A stretch of 64,000 bases of DNA from Endotrypanum monterogeii (GCA_000333855.2 CM007340.1:615021-679020), one strand, 5' to 3'. Positions 16,008 to 27,168 are shown, numbered from the stretch's first letter. Made by a program: numbers and translations. The notes: generated by a model from the sequence alone, not told the origin.

Positions 16008-18878
16008 TCATCTACCAGATCGCTTTGATGATGATGGCTTTGCAGGAGACTTCTTCTTGGGAGTGGCCGTCACCATCGCGGAGTCGTCGTTGACACTCTG
16101 GTGATGCCGTCTCTTATTGGCCTTTAGGCGGCTGAGGAGGCTGCTGCTCACAGTTGCCTTGGTTGTGCCGCCCTCCGTCTCCAAGGATGTCGCCTCTCCC
16201 ACACCTGTGACCTGCGAGCGGCCGACGAGGTCCGCAGCAGTGCTGCCAACTAGTCCGGGTGAGAGAAGCCGTCTTTCTGGTGAGGGGGTGCGTGCACGCT
16301 TGTGGGAGGTCGCTGCCGTGCTGCACTGTGTGGCAGCGGTGACGACGCGGTTGGATGGGTCTGCAAGCGTAACAGAATTTCCACCAGCCTCATCACTTTT
16401 TTGTAGAACGACTCCGCTGCTTTGACGCTCTCCGGTGCACTGTGCGGTGGCAACGCAGGTACGGTGAGCGTCACGTGGGGCTTCCAAAGGCTTCGCGGCG
16501 ATCTCTCCTTTGTCAACCCTCAACTTTGCAGCGGCACCTTCCAGGAAGGCGATAATCGCGTGCGCCTCTTCGAGGGCTTGTGAAGCCTCTTCAAAGACCA
16601 AGGCTGCCTCACCGTACCGTGGTGCCGCTCCATCTTCATTTTCTTGCATACTAACCCCTGAGCTTCGCGTATGCGACGTCGATGTGAGGCACGGCACCGT
16701 TGTCGCCAACTTTTTCAGGAGCTCGGTGCCTACCCGCTTTACGGCGTCTAACGCTGCAATACACGATTGAACCTGCTCCAGGGTGACGCTGCCGGCACCG
16801 TACATGAGCACATCTCGTGCATCTCTGCATGCGTCCTCGGCCTTCGTCAAGTACGCGTGCAGCTCTTGTTTCATGGGGACAAGGGCAAAGAGGAAGGCCT
16901 CGCGGGAATTTACTTCGGTGGGCAGCTCAAGCGCATTCCAGTGTTGCAAGACTGCCGCCGCTCGATCGCACCATGCCGCCAGCCTCACTCGAGTATCCCC
17001 GACCACAGGATGTTCACTGCAGCGAGCACCGGTGTAGGTGTCGACGCCCTCTTGCCAGGCAGCTGCAACTTGCATGAAGTCCTGCGCCGCTGCTTCAATA
17101 GTCTCGGCGGCGGCATTGATGACGGCATCCATAGCGCCCCATCGATCCACCGCGGGGAGGAAAGGCTCCACAGCGTCCATGGCCTGTTGCAGGGCATTTG
17201 GTGGCTCGATAAATCGCGATACTTGCCGCTGGTCCCGCTCTACACACTGGAGAAGGCTTGCGAGTGCCTGCTGCGCCTGTCCACACTCTTCTTCCTGTGC
17301 CAGCGCGAGCTGAAGTTTGCTCGAGGAGGGCATGGAAACAAAGAGGTTCGCACGGGGATCGAGGAACGCACTCTCCTTCAGTGCATCCGCCGCACCGTCT
17401 TGACAACCACCGGTGGCCACTGAGACGTCGGGTACGTCACGGCGCACCACGTCTGCGGGCATTGCTTTCGCGAAGTAGACGAGCTCATTCTCTCGTTGAT
17501 ATTGTTGCAGGCAACCGCAAACGTCTTGAAGGAGCAAGCGCATGCACGGATAAACCTGTATCACATCCGCTTCCATCGCCGCGGCTGGGGCACTGTCGTC
17601 GTTTTGATTTGGTGGAGAGCCTTTAATATTCGATGCTGACCTTCCCTCACCGTGGAGGAGGAGTTCATAAAGATGTGGGTACACAGTGGACGGCTGGAGT
17701 GTTGCCGCGACAGTCTCAGAACCATCGCTGTGTGCGGCGTCGTCTGAGCCCATTGCGCTCGTCGCTCTGCTCACTTTGTGATGATTGTGACGTGATGCGT
17801 TGTGTAGTTCTTCCTCTCTGGATGCCTTCGACCTGCAGGGGCGTGTGAAGATGGATGCCAGTCGCCACACCCACCATTGCCGTGACACGTGCTCCCTTCT
17901 CGTGTGTGCCTCCTCCATCTTCCACTGCGCATTGCAGGTGCACAGGAGTGTATCCGCGTACTGAATATGTCCGAGAGCTTCGGCCATCTCCGGTATTTGA
18001 GAGACCGAGTAATAGAATATGGCCTTGTGGTAGTGGTATGCAGCCAGGAGGAGAGAGGGCAAGAGCTGCAGTGAGCTGCTGACAGGAACGCATCGTGGCA
18101 ATTGCAGTTGTGCAGCATCAAATGCAAGCTTTGCCAATACGTTTGGCTTGTCCTTGAGGGACGCAGAAGCGAAGGCGCTGATGTACTTGGCCACAGAAAA
18201 GCACAACACACCCATGTCCTTTGCCATGTCCAGGGGTATGTGACTGCGCAGCTGGTGTAGCGCGAGGGCTGAGGGGGAGCTCGGGCTCGCATGAAGGGCC
18301 TCGGCCCAGTGCAATAACTCGACAGCACGGCGAAAATGTTGGGCAGCCAGCTTTGTGTTTTGGTTTGGTGCCGCAACGAAGCCGCCGCCGCCGCCGCCTC
18401 TGCCGCTGTCCAGTCTACGGGAGAATTTGGAGGATATCGTCACTGACACATCCACCCGCACACGCGCCAGGTAACGCAATCCCGCATCTATATGGGAGAG
18501 AGAGACATTAAAAAGGAGGACCAGCGCCTCGGCACGCGGCGTGTGGACGGGGACGGTGAGAAGACTTCCACCAAAACTGCTACTCACCATCAAGGAGACC
18601 GGTGGTATGTCAAGCAGCTGCCGAATACGCAAGGGCCACCCGCCAATTGCCTCATCCATCGCACACAACAGTGACACATACTCCTTTACATCCCGCTGAC
18701 CGTGTGAAGAGTGGATAAAAAAGTCTGGTGGGGCAACTGCGTAGGACTGCATCATGGTGAGTGTGTTGAGGACCTGCTCTGATGGTGCTTCCCTTGCTAC
18801 TGCGAGGGCCCTCGTGAGAAGAATCACCCAGTCGAGCGACTCTGTCCGCGACGCGGAGGAGGGAAGAAAGGCGTACAT
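16008..18878 (-). CDS. BRO1-domain-like protein with basic C-terminal tail
   Basis: BRO1 proteins (ALIX, Bro1, Rim20) bind ESCRT-III and act in endosomal sorting and membrane scission. The N-terminal 350 residues fit that fold: a helical region with FDAAQLQLPRC and a TPR-like AAYHYHKAIFYYSVSQIPEMAEAL segment. That segment resembles the part of BRO1 where cargo and ESCRT proteins bind. The middle (about 500-800) is helical, like the V-shaped arms of ALIX. The tail is Ser/Thr-rich and ends in a Lys/Arg cluster (KKKSPAKPSSSKRSGR), with KRARTPSPERR just before it. That tail is unusual for ALIX, and a nuclear or RNA-linked role cannot be excluded. The ATG at 18878 is preceded by a poly-T run on the + strand. 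Confidence 0.55.
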   Translation of the reverse strand: MYAFLPSSASRTESLDWVILLTRALAVAREAPSEQVLNTLTMMQSYAVAPPDFFIHSSHGQRDVKEYVSLLCAMDEAIGGWPLRIRQLLDIPPVSLMVSSSFGGSLLTVPVHTPRAEALVLLFNVSLSHIDAGLRYLARVRVDVSVTISSKFSRRLDSGRGGGGGGFVAAPNQNTKLAAQHFRRAVELLHWAEALHASPSSPSALALHQLRSHIPLDMAKDMGVLCFSVAKYISAFASASLKDKPNVLAKLAFDAAQLQLPRCVPVSSSLQLLPSLLLAAYHYHKAIFYYSVSQIPEMAEALGHIQYADTLLCTCNAQWKMEEAHTRREHVSRQWWVWRLASIFTRPCRSKASREEELHNASRHNHHKVSRATSAMGSDDAAHSDGSETVAATLQPSTVYPHLYELLLHGEGRSASNIKGSPPNQNDDSAPAAAMEADVIQVYPCMRLLLQDVCGCLQQYQRENELVYFAKAMPADVVRRDVPDVSVATGGCQDGAADALKESAFLDPRANLFVSMPSSSKLQLALAQEEECGQAQQALASLLQCVERDQRQVSRFIEPPNALQQAMDAVEPFLPAVDRWGAMDAVINAAAETIEAAAQDFMQVAAAWQEGVDTYTGARCSEHPVVGDTRVRLAAWCDRAAAVLQHWNALELPTEVNSREAFLFALVPMKQELHAYLTKAEDACRDARDVLMYGAGSVTLEQVQSCIAALDAVKRVGTELLKKLATTVPCLTSTSHTRSSGVSMQENEDGAAPRYGEAALVFEEASQALEEAHAIIAFLEGAAAKLRVDKGEIAAKPLEAPRDAHRTCVATAQCTGERQSSGVVLQKSDEAGGNSVTLADPSNRVVTAATQCSTAATSHKRARTPSPERRLLSPGLVGSTAADLVGRSQVTGVGEATSLETEGGTTKATVSSSLLSRLKANKRRHHQSVNDDSAMVTATPKKKSPAKPSSSKRSGR

Positions 18879-19861
18879 GGCTGCCGAACCCTTTTTTTTT
18901 ATTTACTAAAGGACTTCTTTTTCCTTCTTTTTTTTTTAATATTCCGCGTGTGCGATCCTCCCCCGCTGCCGTAGCTGCTCCGCTGTTCAACAGCGGGTGA
19001 TGTTGCTTACGTTTCTTATAGATGATTGTGCCAGATGGTACTCTGCGATGGATGCAGCGTATCGCTAGGGCTGCGCTGTCGGTAACGAGAAAAGAGGGTG
19101 TGTGGCAGGCGTAGGGGAAGGGGGGGAGGGGGCTGCACGAAAAGACAGATGCCGAGAGCGAGGTCCACCTGATGAGAGAGGGGGTATGCGCGCACGTGGG
19201 CACACACAAACAAATAAACACGGAAAGAAGGTAATCTTTTATGTAGCTCAACACAAGAGCCTTGCGATTGGGGCCTAACCAAATGCACTACCTAGACTCC
19301 TCGTCGGGGCGTAGAGCGGTGGTGGGCGGTTGGGACCTCGAAGAAGGCGTCACCAATGACACCTGGCTTAGCAGACACACTCACGGAATGTTATTTCCTC
19401 ATTTCATAAAATGATCTTCTTTTTTTCACTGTGTACGACTCGAGTTGTGTGTGAGAGTGTGAAGGGGGGGGGGAATGCGCTGTCGGGAGGTGAAACAAAG
19501 GGTTGACTCTCGTTGGCTGCCTCTCGCCCCTCCCCCGCTCCCTGAGTGGAAGTCGCTACGAACCAACCCAGATGGAGAGGAGTTGGGAGGAGAGCACTCA
19601 CATCAGCCTATTGATGTCGTCCTCACACACAACATCGATTCACACATGCACCTGTGAGAGGGTACACCGGCCTCGAGTTCTCTAGAAATCTCTCACATAT
19701 CAGCTTAAGCAACAAGGATGCTATATGCGGGGAAGGTGGGGGTATGCTGGTCATTCACCGTGCCTGCAAGTACACGCCAGTGGAGGTACTGACGCTCTGA
19801 GACACCCCGCCGAGGGTGCTACTTGAGCTGCGAGTGTGAGGAGAGGCAACAGCATAATTTT
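18879..19861. other. Intergenic spacer
   Basis: No gene supported. There are poly-T runs at 18892-18902 and 18930-18939 on the + strand and a purine run near 19080-19132 that may be the polypyrimidine tract of the BRO1-like gene. The right part should be 3' UTR of the 2107-residue protein. Confidence 0.65.
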
Positions 19862-22800
19862 TCAGGCACAGGATTGCTCCATGAAGGTGCGCAGCTGCAC
19901 AGCCTTTGTAGACCCTAGACGCTGAATGGCTTCTCGAAGCGTGGGGCCAGCGGACACCGCCACCGTGCGCACCAGGTGCACCCCTACAGGTCTCATCGCT
20001 ACTGAGTAAGCGACACTGAGAGGGGTGCAGAGCACCTCCACCACATAAGCAAGAGCCGTGTACAATGCATCTAAGCAAGGCGCCACAGCGTCCCCTTCCG
20101 CCGGGGCGATGATGCCCAGAAGTAGTTCACTCATGAGGTCACCACAACGCAGGAGCACGTGCGCCACAGCTTCCTGGGAGTTCGAGTTAGAAACCGAGAG
20201 ATTACCGATGCTAGCGAGAATGGAAAGAATGAGCTCCGCCCGAAATCTGTGCCGCGACACCTGATATCGGAGCATGCGTGGAGAGGGGGGTGTCTTCTGT
20301 TCTAGGAATGAAGTGCCACTCCACATGGCCGTGACAGCGTGAAGGGGGTTGGGTGCCTCTTGTAGCAGCTGCAGCACAACGGGCCAAGTGGCTTGGTGTG
20401 CGAGAAGAGGGGGGTACACCGCACTAGAGTCGTCTGACAGTGCGCTCTGCTCCACCAAGAGAAGTCCGGCTGGAGATGCCAGCGCGAGCAGGAGAGCTCG
20501 TGTAGGCCAATCTACGCGGACGTATGAGCAGACCTCTTTGTGCAGCTGATTGAGCACTTCCTGCGGCAGCTCACTGAGTAGAGACTGCACAGATAATGCC
20601 TTGAGGAGTGGAAGAAGTAGACTCGGCTCGACAGGGACAGTCATACCTACACAGAGAAGGGAAGCAGATACTTGTGCTTTCCAGTCACCGGTGGCGGTCG
20701 AGTGCGAGAGGAGAGGTGTGATGCACTCGAGGAGCCTTGTGGCTGCATCACCTGAGAGAGGTGCCAGTGCCGCCAGCCGTAGCAGTCCCGTGTCGGTGGT
20801 GCCCCACGCTGAATGCAGCAACTGCGCAGCAGGTACGCGCTTTTCCATGCGTGCACACAGCCTCTCCTGGGCCAGCTGCGCGAGAAGACGCTGGTGGTTC
20901 GCGCTCAGGTGAGGGCTGAGGATCACCACGCTTGCCAGTGCACTCGCACTTGAAGGGGGGCAAACATCGTGCAAAGGTGGTGAGGTGGCGGACAGCGCTA
21001 TCGTTGAGACCACAAGAACAGCCAGACAGCCTGACGAATACCGCAATGCCGGCCCCAGCGGGGCTTTTGCAGGCTCCTGTGTAATAAAGGATACCGCCTG
21101 CAGCACATCACCGGCAGTCAGCAACATGCGTGGGGCGTACAAACGGGGGGTTGGTGAGGCATTGTCACTGTCATCATCACTGTCTCGCCCACCACCGGTC
21201 TCGCTCCATACAAGGCCGATCGTGTCGGCGGACTGCATGTGGCCGTTGGCCAGAGACGCTGCGGTGAGGAGGAGTTCACACTGCAATGTCAGGGCGGCCT
21301 GACACGCTGGCAACGCGAGCGAGCGCAAGATGTTCCTTTGTGTCTTCTCCACTGATGCCTTGGGAGCCCCATCACTACCACAACTGTCGCTGCTCGCGGG
21401 ATTCATCGCTGGCGCTTGCGCCACCTTTGTCAGGGCCACGATGATGTGTCCCGCACCGCAGCCGCCAACCAGGAGAAAACCACGCCCTCGCTCGTCTAGT
21501 CGCTGACAGGCGTGGAGCAGCAGCATCAGCGAGCGTAGCACCCGGCAGCAAGAGCTCTGGTCTGCCATGTTGCACCGACTGTACTGGACAGCAAGCGCTG
21601 TACACCCCTCGAGTGACAAGATACCGTGCTGCAGAACGGTGGTGAGACCAACGACCAGCTGCGTCTTCCACTGAAGGAGCACTGGTCCGTGGCTGTTGTG
21701 GCCCTGACGATGCGCTGCGTCGCCCCACACCGCTAGTACCTCGCGGAGCACGGCAATGATTGATATTTGCACCTCAGGGTGGACCTCCACCAGCTGAGCT
21801 GCTGCAACGACCACCGGCAGAAGTGCATCTCGATCCTCATCTTCACTGACTTCGCATCTGGTGTTCGTGTCACTGCACGGCCTGTTGATCGAGCGCAACA
21901 CCCCGTAAAGAAGCCACATGGCAGCCTCCTTGGCCGCGACATCAAAGGTGAGAGGAACACCCGCAGAGCGGCCACCTCCAGTCATCAGGTCAGCGGATGT
22001 CGATCCGTGCTTCCAGCTCGCGCTGTCAACCCCAGCCGTCTCGTGCAAGATGCCCTTCACACCCTCCTTGCTGTATTCTTCTGCATATTCTTGGATAGCA
22101 TCGCTGTCTCCAATACCTCCGCCACCACTGCGCATGCTGTCGGGTGCGTCCATCTCCGCCTCGGCCACAGGCAAGGCCGTGTCACGCTCTGCAATGCCCA
22201 ACTGCACATCTGGCGGGCGCGTCTGCAACACCGTGCGGATGCCATCAAGGTATATTTTTAGAGACACGTTGGCTTCTCTGTTTCCAAGCGGTGTCGACAG
22301 TCCACGCTGCGACGGCAGCGACGTATACAGTGACTCTGCTAACAGCATCCATTCCTTCCGCGTCGCTGCTGCAGTGGCGACGTCCACCTGCGCTAAGATG
22401 TCGACAAGGCTGAGCATACGCACGCAGCCGTGTGCCGCGGATGGCACGGCGTCTGTCACACCCTCCGTCGCCATCCTCCAGAGAGTGGCAAGGCGTGTTG
22501 AAATGTTGTCGTCCCGCACGACATGCCGGCGGAGGGCTGCGGTCTGTCTCCGCACCGAAGTTGTGGCTGAGGTCGCCGCACTCGCCTCCGCTGGGCGCAT
22601 CAACAAGGTCATGTGGTCAAGGGACTGGTGCAGCAGGACGTGCCAGCAGCCACATCGCTGCCGCGTGCCTGCCAATGTCACCTGTTCCCGCCCACGGTGG
22701 TGCTTCATGGTGTACATCCGCAGCGCATCAAGTGCCGCTGCAGCTGCGCTGGGCGTGGCGGTGCATGTACCCTCCATGGCGGACATGTGAGCCTGTTGCC

Positions 22801-25800
22801 AGAGTGCGAGCGCGGTACCGTGCTGTACGGCAGACACAGAGGAGCAGCAGCCGGGGAACAGTGCCCACAACTGCTGCAGAGCTGTGAAAATGCCCAACAC
22901 ATACCCCGGCGACCACCAAAGGCAGTTGACTGTTGTCATGGGGGCGAGCAGCACCGCCACGATGTGGTCGAGCAATGCCGCTTCCACTTCTTCCGGATAC
23001 ACGCCGGCAAGGCGCAGGGACGCAATCATAAGGAGCGGCACAGGTACGGTAGCCGTGTTGATGACTGTTGTCAGAGCAGAGTTGGCGAGCTGCTTCCATG
23101 CTTCTGCCAGCAGCGAGGTGACAAGAGGAAGAGTCGAGGCATTGCTGCCGTCTGCGGTGGCCGCTGACACTCCAGTTGACGAGGACCTTCCATAACAGCT
23201 ATGTGCCTCGATGAGCACCACAAGTGCACCGGTGACGTCACACTGTGCCGACTTATCAGCCAAAGCCTGCGCCGCGGCGCTGACCGTTTGACTGGTGTAG
23301 CTGTCCACCTGGTCAGCGGCGACTAAGCAGCGCCCGATCACTCTGGCAGCTAGTAGGCGCACCTCTACACTGGTGCGGGAGGTGGCAGGTACAAGCTGAG
23401 TTGCCAGCGCCTGCCACCACTTCACCTCAGCAAGCCAACCGCTACATTGCCACAACTCCTTTGCCGTGCAGAGCAACGCCTCCTGCAGAAGCTCTTCCAC
23501 CGAGCACAAACAATTCCACAGGGCTACATTTCGCTGACGCACCCACCATGGACTTTCCTCGGCGCTCTCTAAGGCAGCATCGTTCCCAGGCGTGCCGTAC
23601 ACGTCATACAAATTCGTGCGCAGGGAGGTCAGGAGTGCAACGCAGATGTCAGAGACACCCCTTCGCTCCATGAAGTGATGCAGCGTCCACCGCCGCAGCC
23701 GCACCGCCTTGCTGCCACACTCCTCCACCGTTTGGGATGCGTCATCTACAACCCGGGGGTTCGCATCAGAGGATTCCTCTGACGTAGTTGATTGTGAAAA
23801 ATCTGCGTGTAGCAACCCCATCGACTTCGCTGCAGAGGAGATGGTTGCTCCGAAGACGTCCGCAAAGCTGAAGACCGGCACACCCCGCGCGCACGCCGTG
23901 GCGACGTCCTTGAGCGCCTGCGCGGCAAGCCAACAGAGGCTGTCGTCATCTGAGCACGTGGGCCACGGCTTGCTGTAGACGAGCTCGAAGAGCGAACTTC
24001 GGCTCACTGCGAAGTACGCCGTCCCTGCTGCCGGGGCAGACAGACTCGCGTCCAACATGGCACTGTTGCACTGCGAGGTAAGGCGCGCTTCCAGGAAACC
24101 AATCGCCAACATCCGCTCCGTATCACTAACGACTGGCGCGCGCTGCAGCATCGCACACGCTGCCGTCGCAGCCTTGTCGAAGGCGATAGAGGTCGCAGGG
24201 CTGCTGACGAGGAGGCTCATGAACCTCATAGCGCACGGCTGCACCTCATCCCGGATGGCCGCTAGAACAGCTGCTGAGCTTCCATGCAAGAGGTCGTAAA
24301 GGAGCCACGTGATACGGAACACCAACTCAGCTTGCCTGTAGTGAATATCTTGAACAACGAACGGATGGTCCCCGTCCCGAAAGCGGAGCAGAAGCTGAGT
24401 ACAGAGGTGCACCAATGAGACACGGTTCTCCTCATCGAGTCCGTCCTCCTGCAACTCCCTCCCTACCCGAGGACTGCAAGCGGCTTCCAGCAAGGCTTGT
24501 ATATGCAGTTGAGCAGTAGCCGTATTCGCTTTCTTCACCCAATCCGTCTGCACGCACTCATGCTGCAGATGACGTGCGTACAACACATTTGTGCGCGCCA
24601 CCGCCGCAAGCACCTCTACGCCAGTGTGAAGAAGAGCTGGTGTTGCTTGTACGGCCGCCAGCACGTCCTGGGCGACGTTGAAGCCGATTTCAAGCGACGA
24701 GGTAAGGGTTCGCATGACACCCTTCAGCGCTACCATAGCGGTGCGCACAACTGCCTTGTCTTCGTCAGGGCGTTGGATGTATCTGCGAAGAGCATCAGCA
24801 AGAACCAAGCGGTGTGCGTTTGAGGGTAGCTGTGCGGCCCACTCCGTGACGGCGTCTGCCAGAAGCCGCGGCATGTACGCTCTTACATCCCCGGCCAAGG
24901 GAACGAGCAACACGAAGCAGCATTGAAGGGCATCCGCAGTAGTTGCAGGACTCGTACAGCAGGCGCACATCGTGGCAAGTGCCTTGGCCAAAGTCCTCTG
25001 GGTAGTGCGAGTCATTCGTTGGTTGAAGCTGCGTTGCACAACGCGGCTTCCCTCAGCGACATCTGATCCACCCAAAAAGTTCCATCGCACGCGGCATCGG
25101 TTGCCGCCACCAACGCTACGGTGCCCTATACGTTCTGCACCCACATATTTTGGAATAGGCGCTGTCAAAGCCTGCATCACGTCCACCAAGGCGTCCACCG
25201 TGAAGTCGCATTGATAGAAGGCCAAGAGGTAGCCCATGGATACCCCAACATCGTGCAGCTCCTCGTCCGGGACGTTGTGGAGGGATGCGTCGTCACACAA
25301 AGCGAGCAACATGTCCATAAATGTATACGCCACAGCTGGCGACGATACGCGCAGTCCCGCCTCCAACAAGCCGCGAAGTGATGACCCCGACGCAATCCGC
25401 ACACTCAGGTCGACTGCCTTGCCACATGCTCTTTTTACGTACTCAATCATCTCGACACTGCAGGCTTGAATAACATGTGGATCTGTTTGGTGTCGCAGCA
25501 CCGACGGCAGCACCTGCAGAGCCCAGAGACGGGCCTCCACCGACACCATGTGTACTGGATGCGGCAGCTGCACACGGCGGAACGGGGGCAGCGGCGATTC
25601 CGCTACATTCCAGCGCAAGAGAATTATGACGAGCTGCAGTGCTCCGCAGAGGCTCGCGGTGGACGTGGGGGAGGTGGACCCAACGTTGTCGCGGGACAAA
25701 TTTGTGATTGCTGTCCACGTCCGCTGCAGCCATTTCACGAGAGCGTGGCTCGGCACCAATACCGGGCAGCTGTGGTTCTTGTTGTCGATGCCTAACCCGG

Positions 25801-26185
25801 CGCTACCGGCATTGGGTCGAGTGGCCCAGCCAAGGAAGATGTCCACTAAGCGGAGACATCGCTGCAGTGCCACGTACGGCAGGATACCCTGCAATATGTG
25901 GTCAACGAGGAGCGCACTGAAAGGTGTTGCGATGCCACTGGGCTCGAGAGAGGCGCACCACGTTACCAATAGAGCGCTGGGTTTCATACGAATGTCGGCG
26001 AACATTTCTTCGATCTCTTCCAGCACCTGCATGTAGCGAAGACTATGACCATCGCTGCCAACATTTCTCATGACACTACTTGTCATGCTCGAGTTCGTCA
26101 GCCGCTGCAATGGAGCAAGCCACTCCGTGGCAGCCTGCAGCGAGCGGACCAGCGTCGGCAGGTCATCCTGTCTTTTCTCTTCCAT
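19862..26185 (-). CDS. Very large alpha-helical repeat (HEAT/ARM-like) protein, 2107 residues
   Basis: I do not recognise an orthologue. The 6.3-kb frame is open throughout and starts MEEKRQDDLPTLVRSLQAA at 26185; stops lie upstream. Almost the whole length is made of short amphipathic helix pairs rich in Leu, Ala, Val and Cys, typical of HEAT or armadillo solenoids. Acidic or Ser-rich loops interrupt it near 1350-1420 and near 1650. There is no signal peptide, membrane segment, enzyme signature or coiled coil. Proteins of this build act as scaffolds; THADA, FOCAD and rotatin were considered by size but no diagnostic motif was found. A profile comparison such as HHpred over 400-residue slices would settle the family. 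Confidence 0.8.
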   Translation of the reverse strand: MEEKRQDDLPTLVRSLQAATEWLAPLQRLTNSSMTSSVMRNVGSDGHSLRYMQVLEEIEEMFADIRMKPSALLVTWCASLEPSGIATPFSALLVDHILQGILPYVALQRCLRLVDIFLGWATRPNAGSAGLGIDNKNHSCPVLVPSHALVKWLQRTWTAITNLSRDNVGSTSPTSTASLCGALQLVIILLRWNVAESPLPPFRRVQLPHPVHMVSVEARLWALQVLPSVLRHQTDPHVIQACSVEMIEYVKRACGKAVDLSVRIASGSSLRGLLEAGLRVSSPAVAYTFMDMLLALCDDASLHNVPDEELHDVGVSMGYLLAFYQCDFTVDALVDVMQALTAPIPKYVGAERIGHRSVGGGNRCRVRWNFLGGSDVAEGSRVVQRSFNQRMTRTTQRTLAKALATMCACCTSPATTADALQCCFVLLVPLAGDVRAYMPRLLADAVTEWAAQLPSNAHRLVLADALRRYIQRPDEDKAVVRTAMVALKGVMRTLTSSLEIGFNVAQDVLAAVQATPALLHTGVEVLAAVARTNVLYARHLQHECVQTDWVKKANTATAQLHIQALLEAACSPRVGRELQEDGLDEENRVSLVHLCTQLLLRFRDGDHPFVVQDIHYRQAELVFRITWLLYDLLHGSSAAVLAAIRDEVQPCAMRFMSLLVSSPATSIAFDKAATAACAMLQRAPVVSDTERMLAIGFLEARLTSQCNSAMLDASLSAPAAGTAYFAVSRSSLFELVYSKPWPTCSDDDSLCWLAAQALKDVATACARGVPVFSFADVFGATISSAAKSMGLLHADFSQSTTSEESSDANPRVVDDASQTVEECGSKAVRLRRWTLHHFMERRGVSDICVALLTSLRTNLYDVYGTPGNDAALESAEESPWWVRQRNVALWNCLCSVEELLQEALLCTAKELWQCSGWLAEVKWWQALATQLVPATSRTSVEVRLLAARVIGRCLVAADQVDSYTSQTVSAAAQALADKSAQCDVTGALVVLIEAHSCYGRSSSTGVSAATADGSNASTLPLVTSLLAEAWKQLANSALTTVINTATVPVPLLMIASLRLAGVYPEEVEAALLDHIVAVLLAPMTTVNCLWWSPGYVLGIFTALQQLWALFPGCCSSVSAVQHGTALALWQQAHMSAMEGTCTATPSAAAAALDALRMYTMKHHRGREQVTLAGTRQRCGCWHVLLHQSLDHMTLLMRPAEASAATSATTSVRRQTAALRRHVVRDDNISTRLATLWRMATEGVTDAVPSAAHGCVRMLSLVDILAQVDVATAAATRKEWMLLAESLYTSLPSQRGLSTPLGNREANVSLKIYLDGIRTVLQTRPPDVQLGIAERDTALPVAEAEMDAPDSMRSGGGGIGDSDAIQEYAEEYSKEGVKGILHETAGVDSASWKHGSTSADLMTGGGRSAGVPLTFDVAAKEAAMWLLYGVLRSINRPCSDTNTRCEVSEDEDRDALLPVVVAAAQLVEVHPEVQISIIAVLREVLAVWGDAAHRQGHNSHGPVLLQWKTQLVVGLTTVLQHGILSLEGCTALAVQYSRCNMADQSSCCRVLRSLMLLLHACQRLDERGRGFLLVGGCGAGHIIVALTKVAQAPAMNPASSDSCGSDGAPKASVEKTQRNILRSLALPACQAALTLQCELLLTAASLANGHMQSADTIGLVWSETGGGRDSDDDSDNASPTPRLYAPRMLLTAGDVLQAVSFITQEPAKAPLGPALRYSSGCLAVLVVSTIALSATSPPLHDVCPPSSASALASVVILSPHLSANHQRLLAQLAQERLCARMEKRVPAAQLLHSAWGTTDTGLLRLAALAPLSGDAATRLLECITPLLSHSTATGDWKAQVSASLLCVGMTVPVEPSLLLPLLKALSVQSLLSELPQEVLNQLHKEVCSYVRVDWPTRALLLALASPAGLLLVEQSALSDDSSAVYPPLLAHQATWPVVLQLLQEAPNPLHAVTAMWSGTSFLEQKTPPSPRMLRYQVSRHRFRAELILSILASIGNLSVSNSNSQEAVAHVLLRCGDLMSELLLGIIAPAEGDAVAPCLDALYTALAYVVEVLCTPLSVAYSVAMRPVGVHLVRTVAVSAGPTLREAIQRLGSTKAVQLRTFMEQSCA

Positions 26186-27168
26186 GAAATTGTCTGTACG
26201 TGTTTTATCCTAAATAATAATAAAAATGAAACAACGCTAGAAAAATGCTCAATGGGGTCGTCTCGACACCCGAAACTGACTCAGTGTGTATATCTGTGTG
26301 TGTGTGTGTGTGTGTGTATGTACGTGCTCGTGGTCGGCGTTAGAGAAAAATATGCCCTGTGGTGGTTTCATTTCAGAGATGACTTCTGTTGGAGGTCGGT
26401 GGTACACTATGGTGCGACAAAGATCTCAAATGTCGACGGATTGAGGAAAGAAAGGGAATGCATGCAGGAAAGAAAAGTGTATGGTGTTGTGGTGAACTGA
26501 GTTTTTTTGTTGTTGTTGTTCAAAAAGGAGGGAGACTTGGGCCAACGAAAACCAAGTGCGTGCGAGGAGTGTGGTGGTGTTTACCAAGCAGAGTCCTCAC
26601 TGAGTTGACCTCATCAAGCAGATGGGAGGGAGACATGTGGGAATAATGATTGAATGTATATCTCATTTCTGCCCCCGATGGAGGGAAAGGGGCAGGGTGG
26701 GCGGGAGTTACCTCCATCGTCTGCTTCCAGAGTCGAAGGAAGACACACTGGCTGGTGCGCATCATTTAGAGGATATTCGTGAACTATCCCTCCCGGGTGC
26801 CGCTCTGTATGAGACGCTCGTGACTGTCGAAGGCGTAGATAAACATTTGACATCGGAACCAAAAAAAAAACCCACAGCAACAGCGGAGACTTGGAAAAAA
26901 AAAATGTGTGGCTCAGACACACACGTACACATATACACATCATACACGTCTGGAAAAAAAAGAAAAAATCACCAGCGCGCGCATCCCTCACGGTTGGTGC
27001 ATGTGTCAATGTCGCTAGTTGCAGTCATCGCATCTGTACATCCGGTGTGCGCCAAGCAAGAGAGATGAGGGTGTGTGGACGAGTAAGAATTCGCTAGAGA
27101 TACGTGGCGTAGCACACTTTTTCTTGGCTATCGCCTGCATCCTTGACCACCACAGACGCACTTTGTTC
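26186..27168. other. Intergenic spacer
   Basis: No gene supported. It has a (GT)n run at about 26296-26318, poly-A tracts near 26862-26904, and G-rich stretches. The ORFs are short and unlike their coding neighbours. Confidence 0.65.
26441..26477 (-). promoter_or_regulatory. Candidate polypyrimidine tract upstream of the 2107-residue gene
   Basis: The + strand here is almost all A and G (gaggaaagaaagggaa and caggaaagaaaag), about 260 bases 5' of the ATG in the transcript sense. This is a usual distance for a spliced-leader acceptor. Confidence 0.35.
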
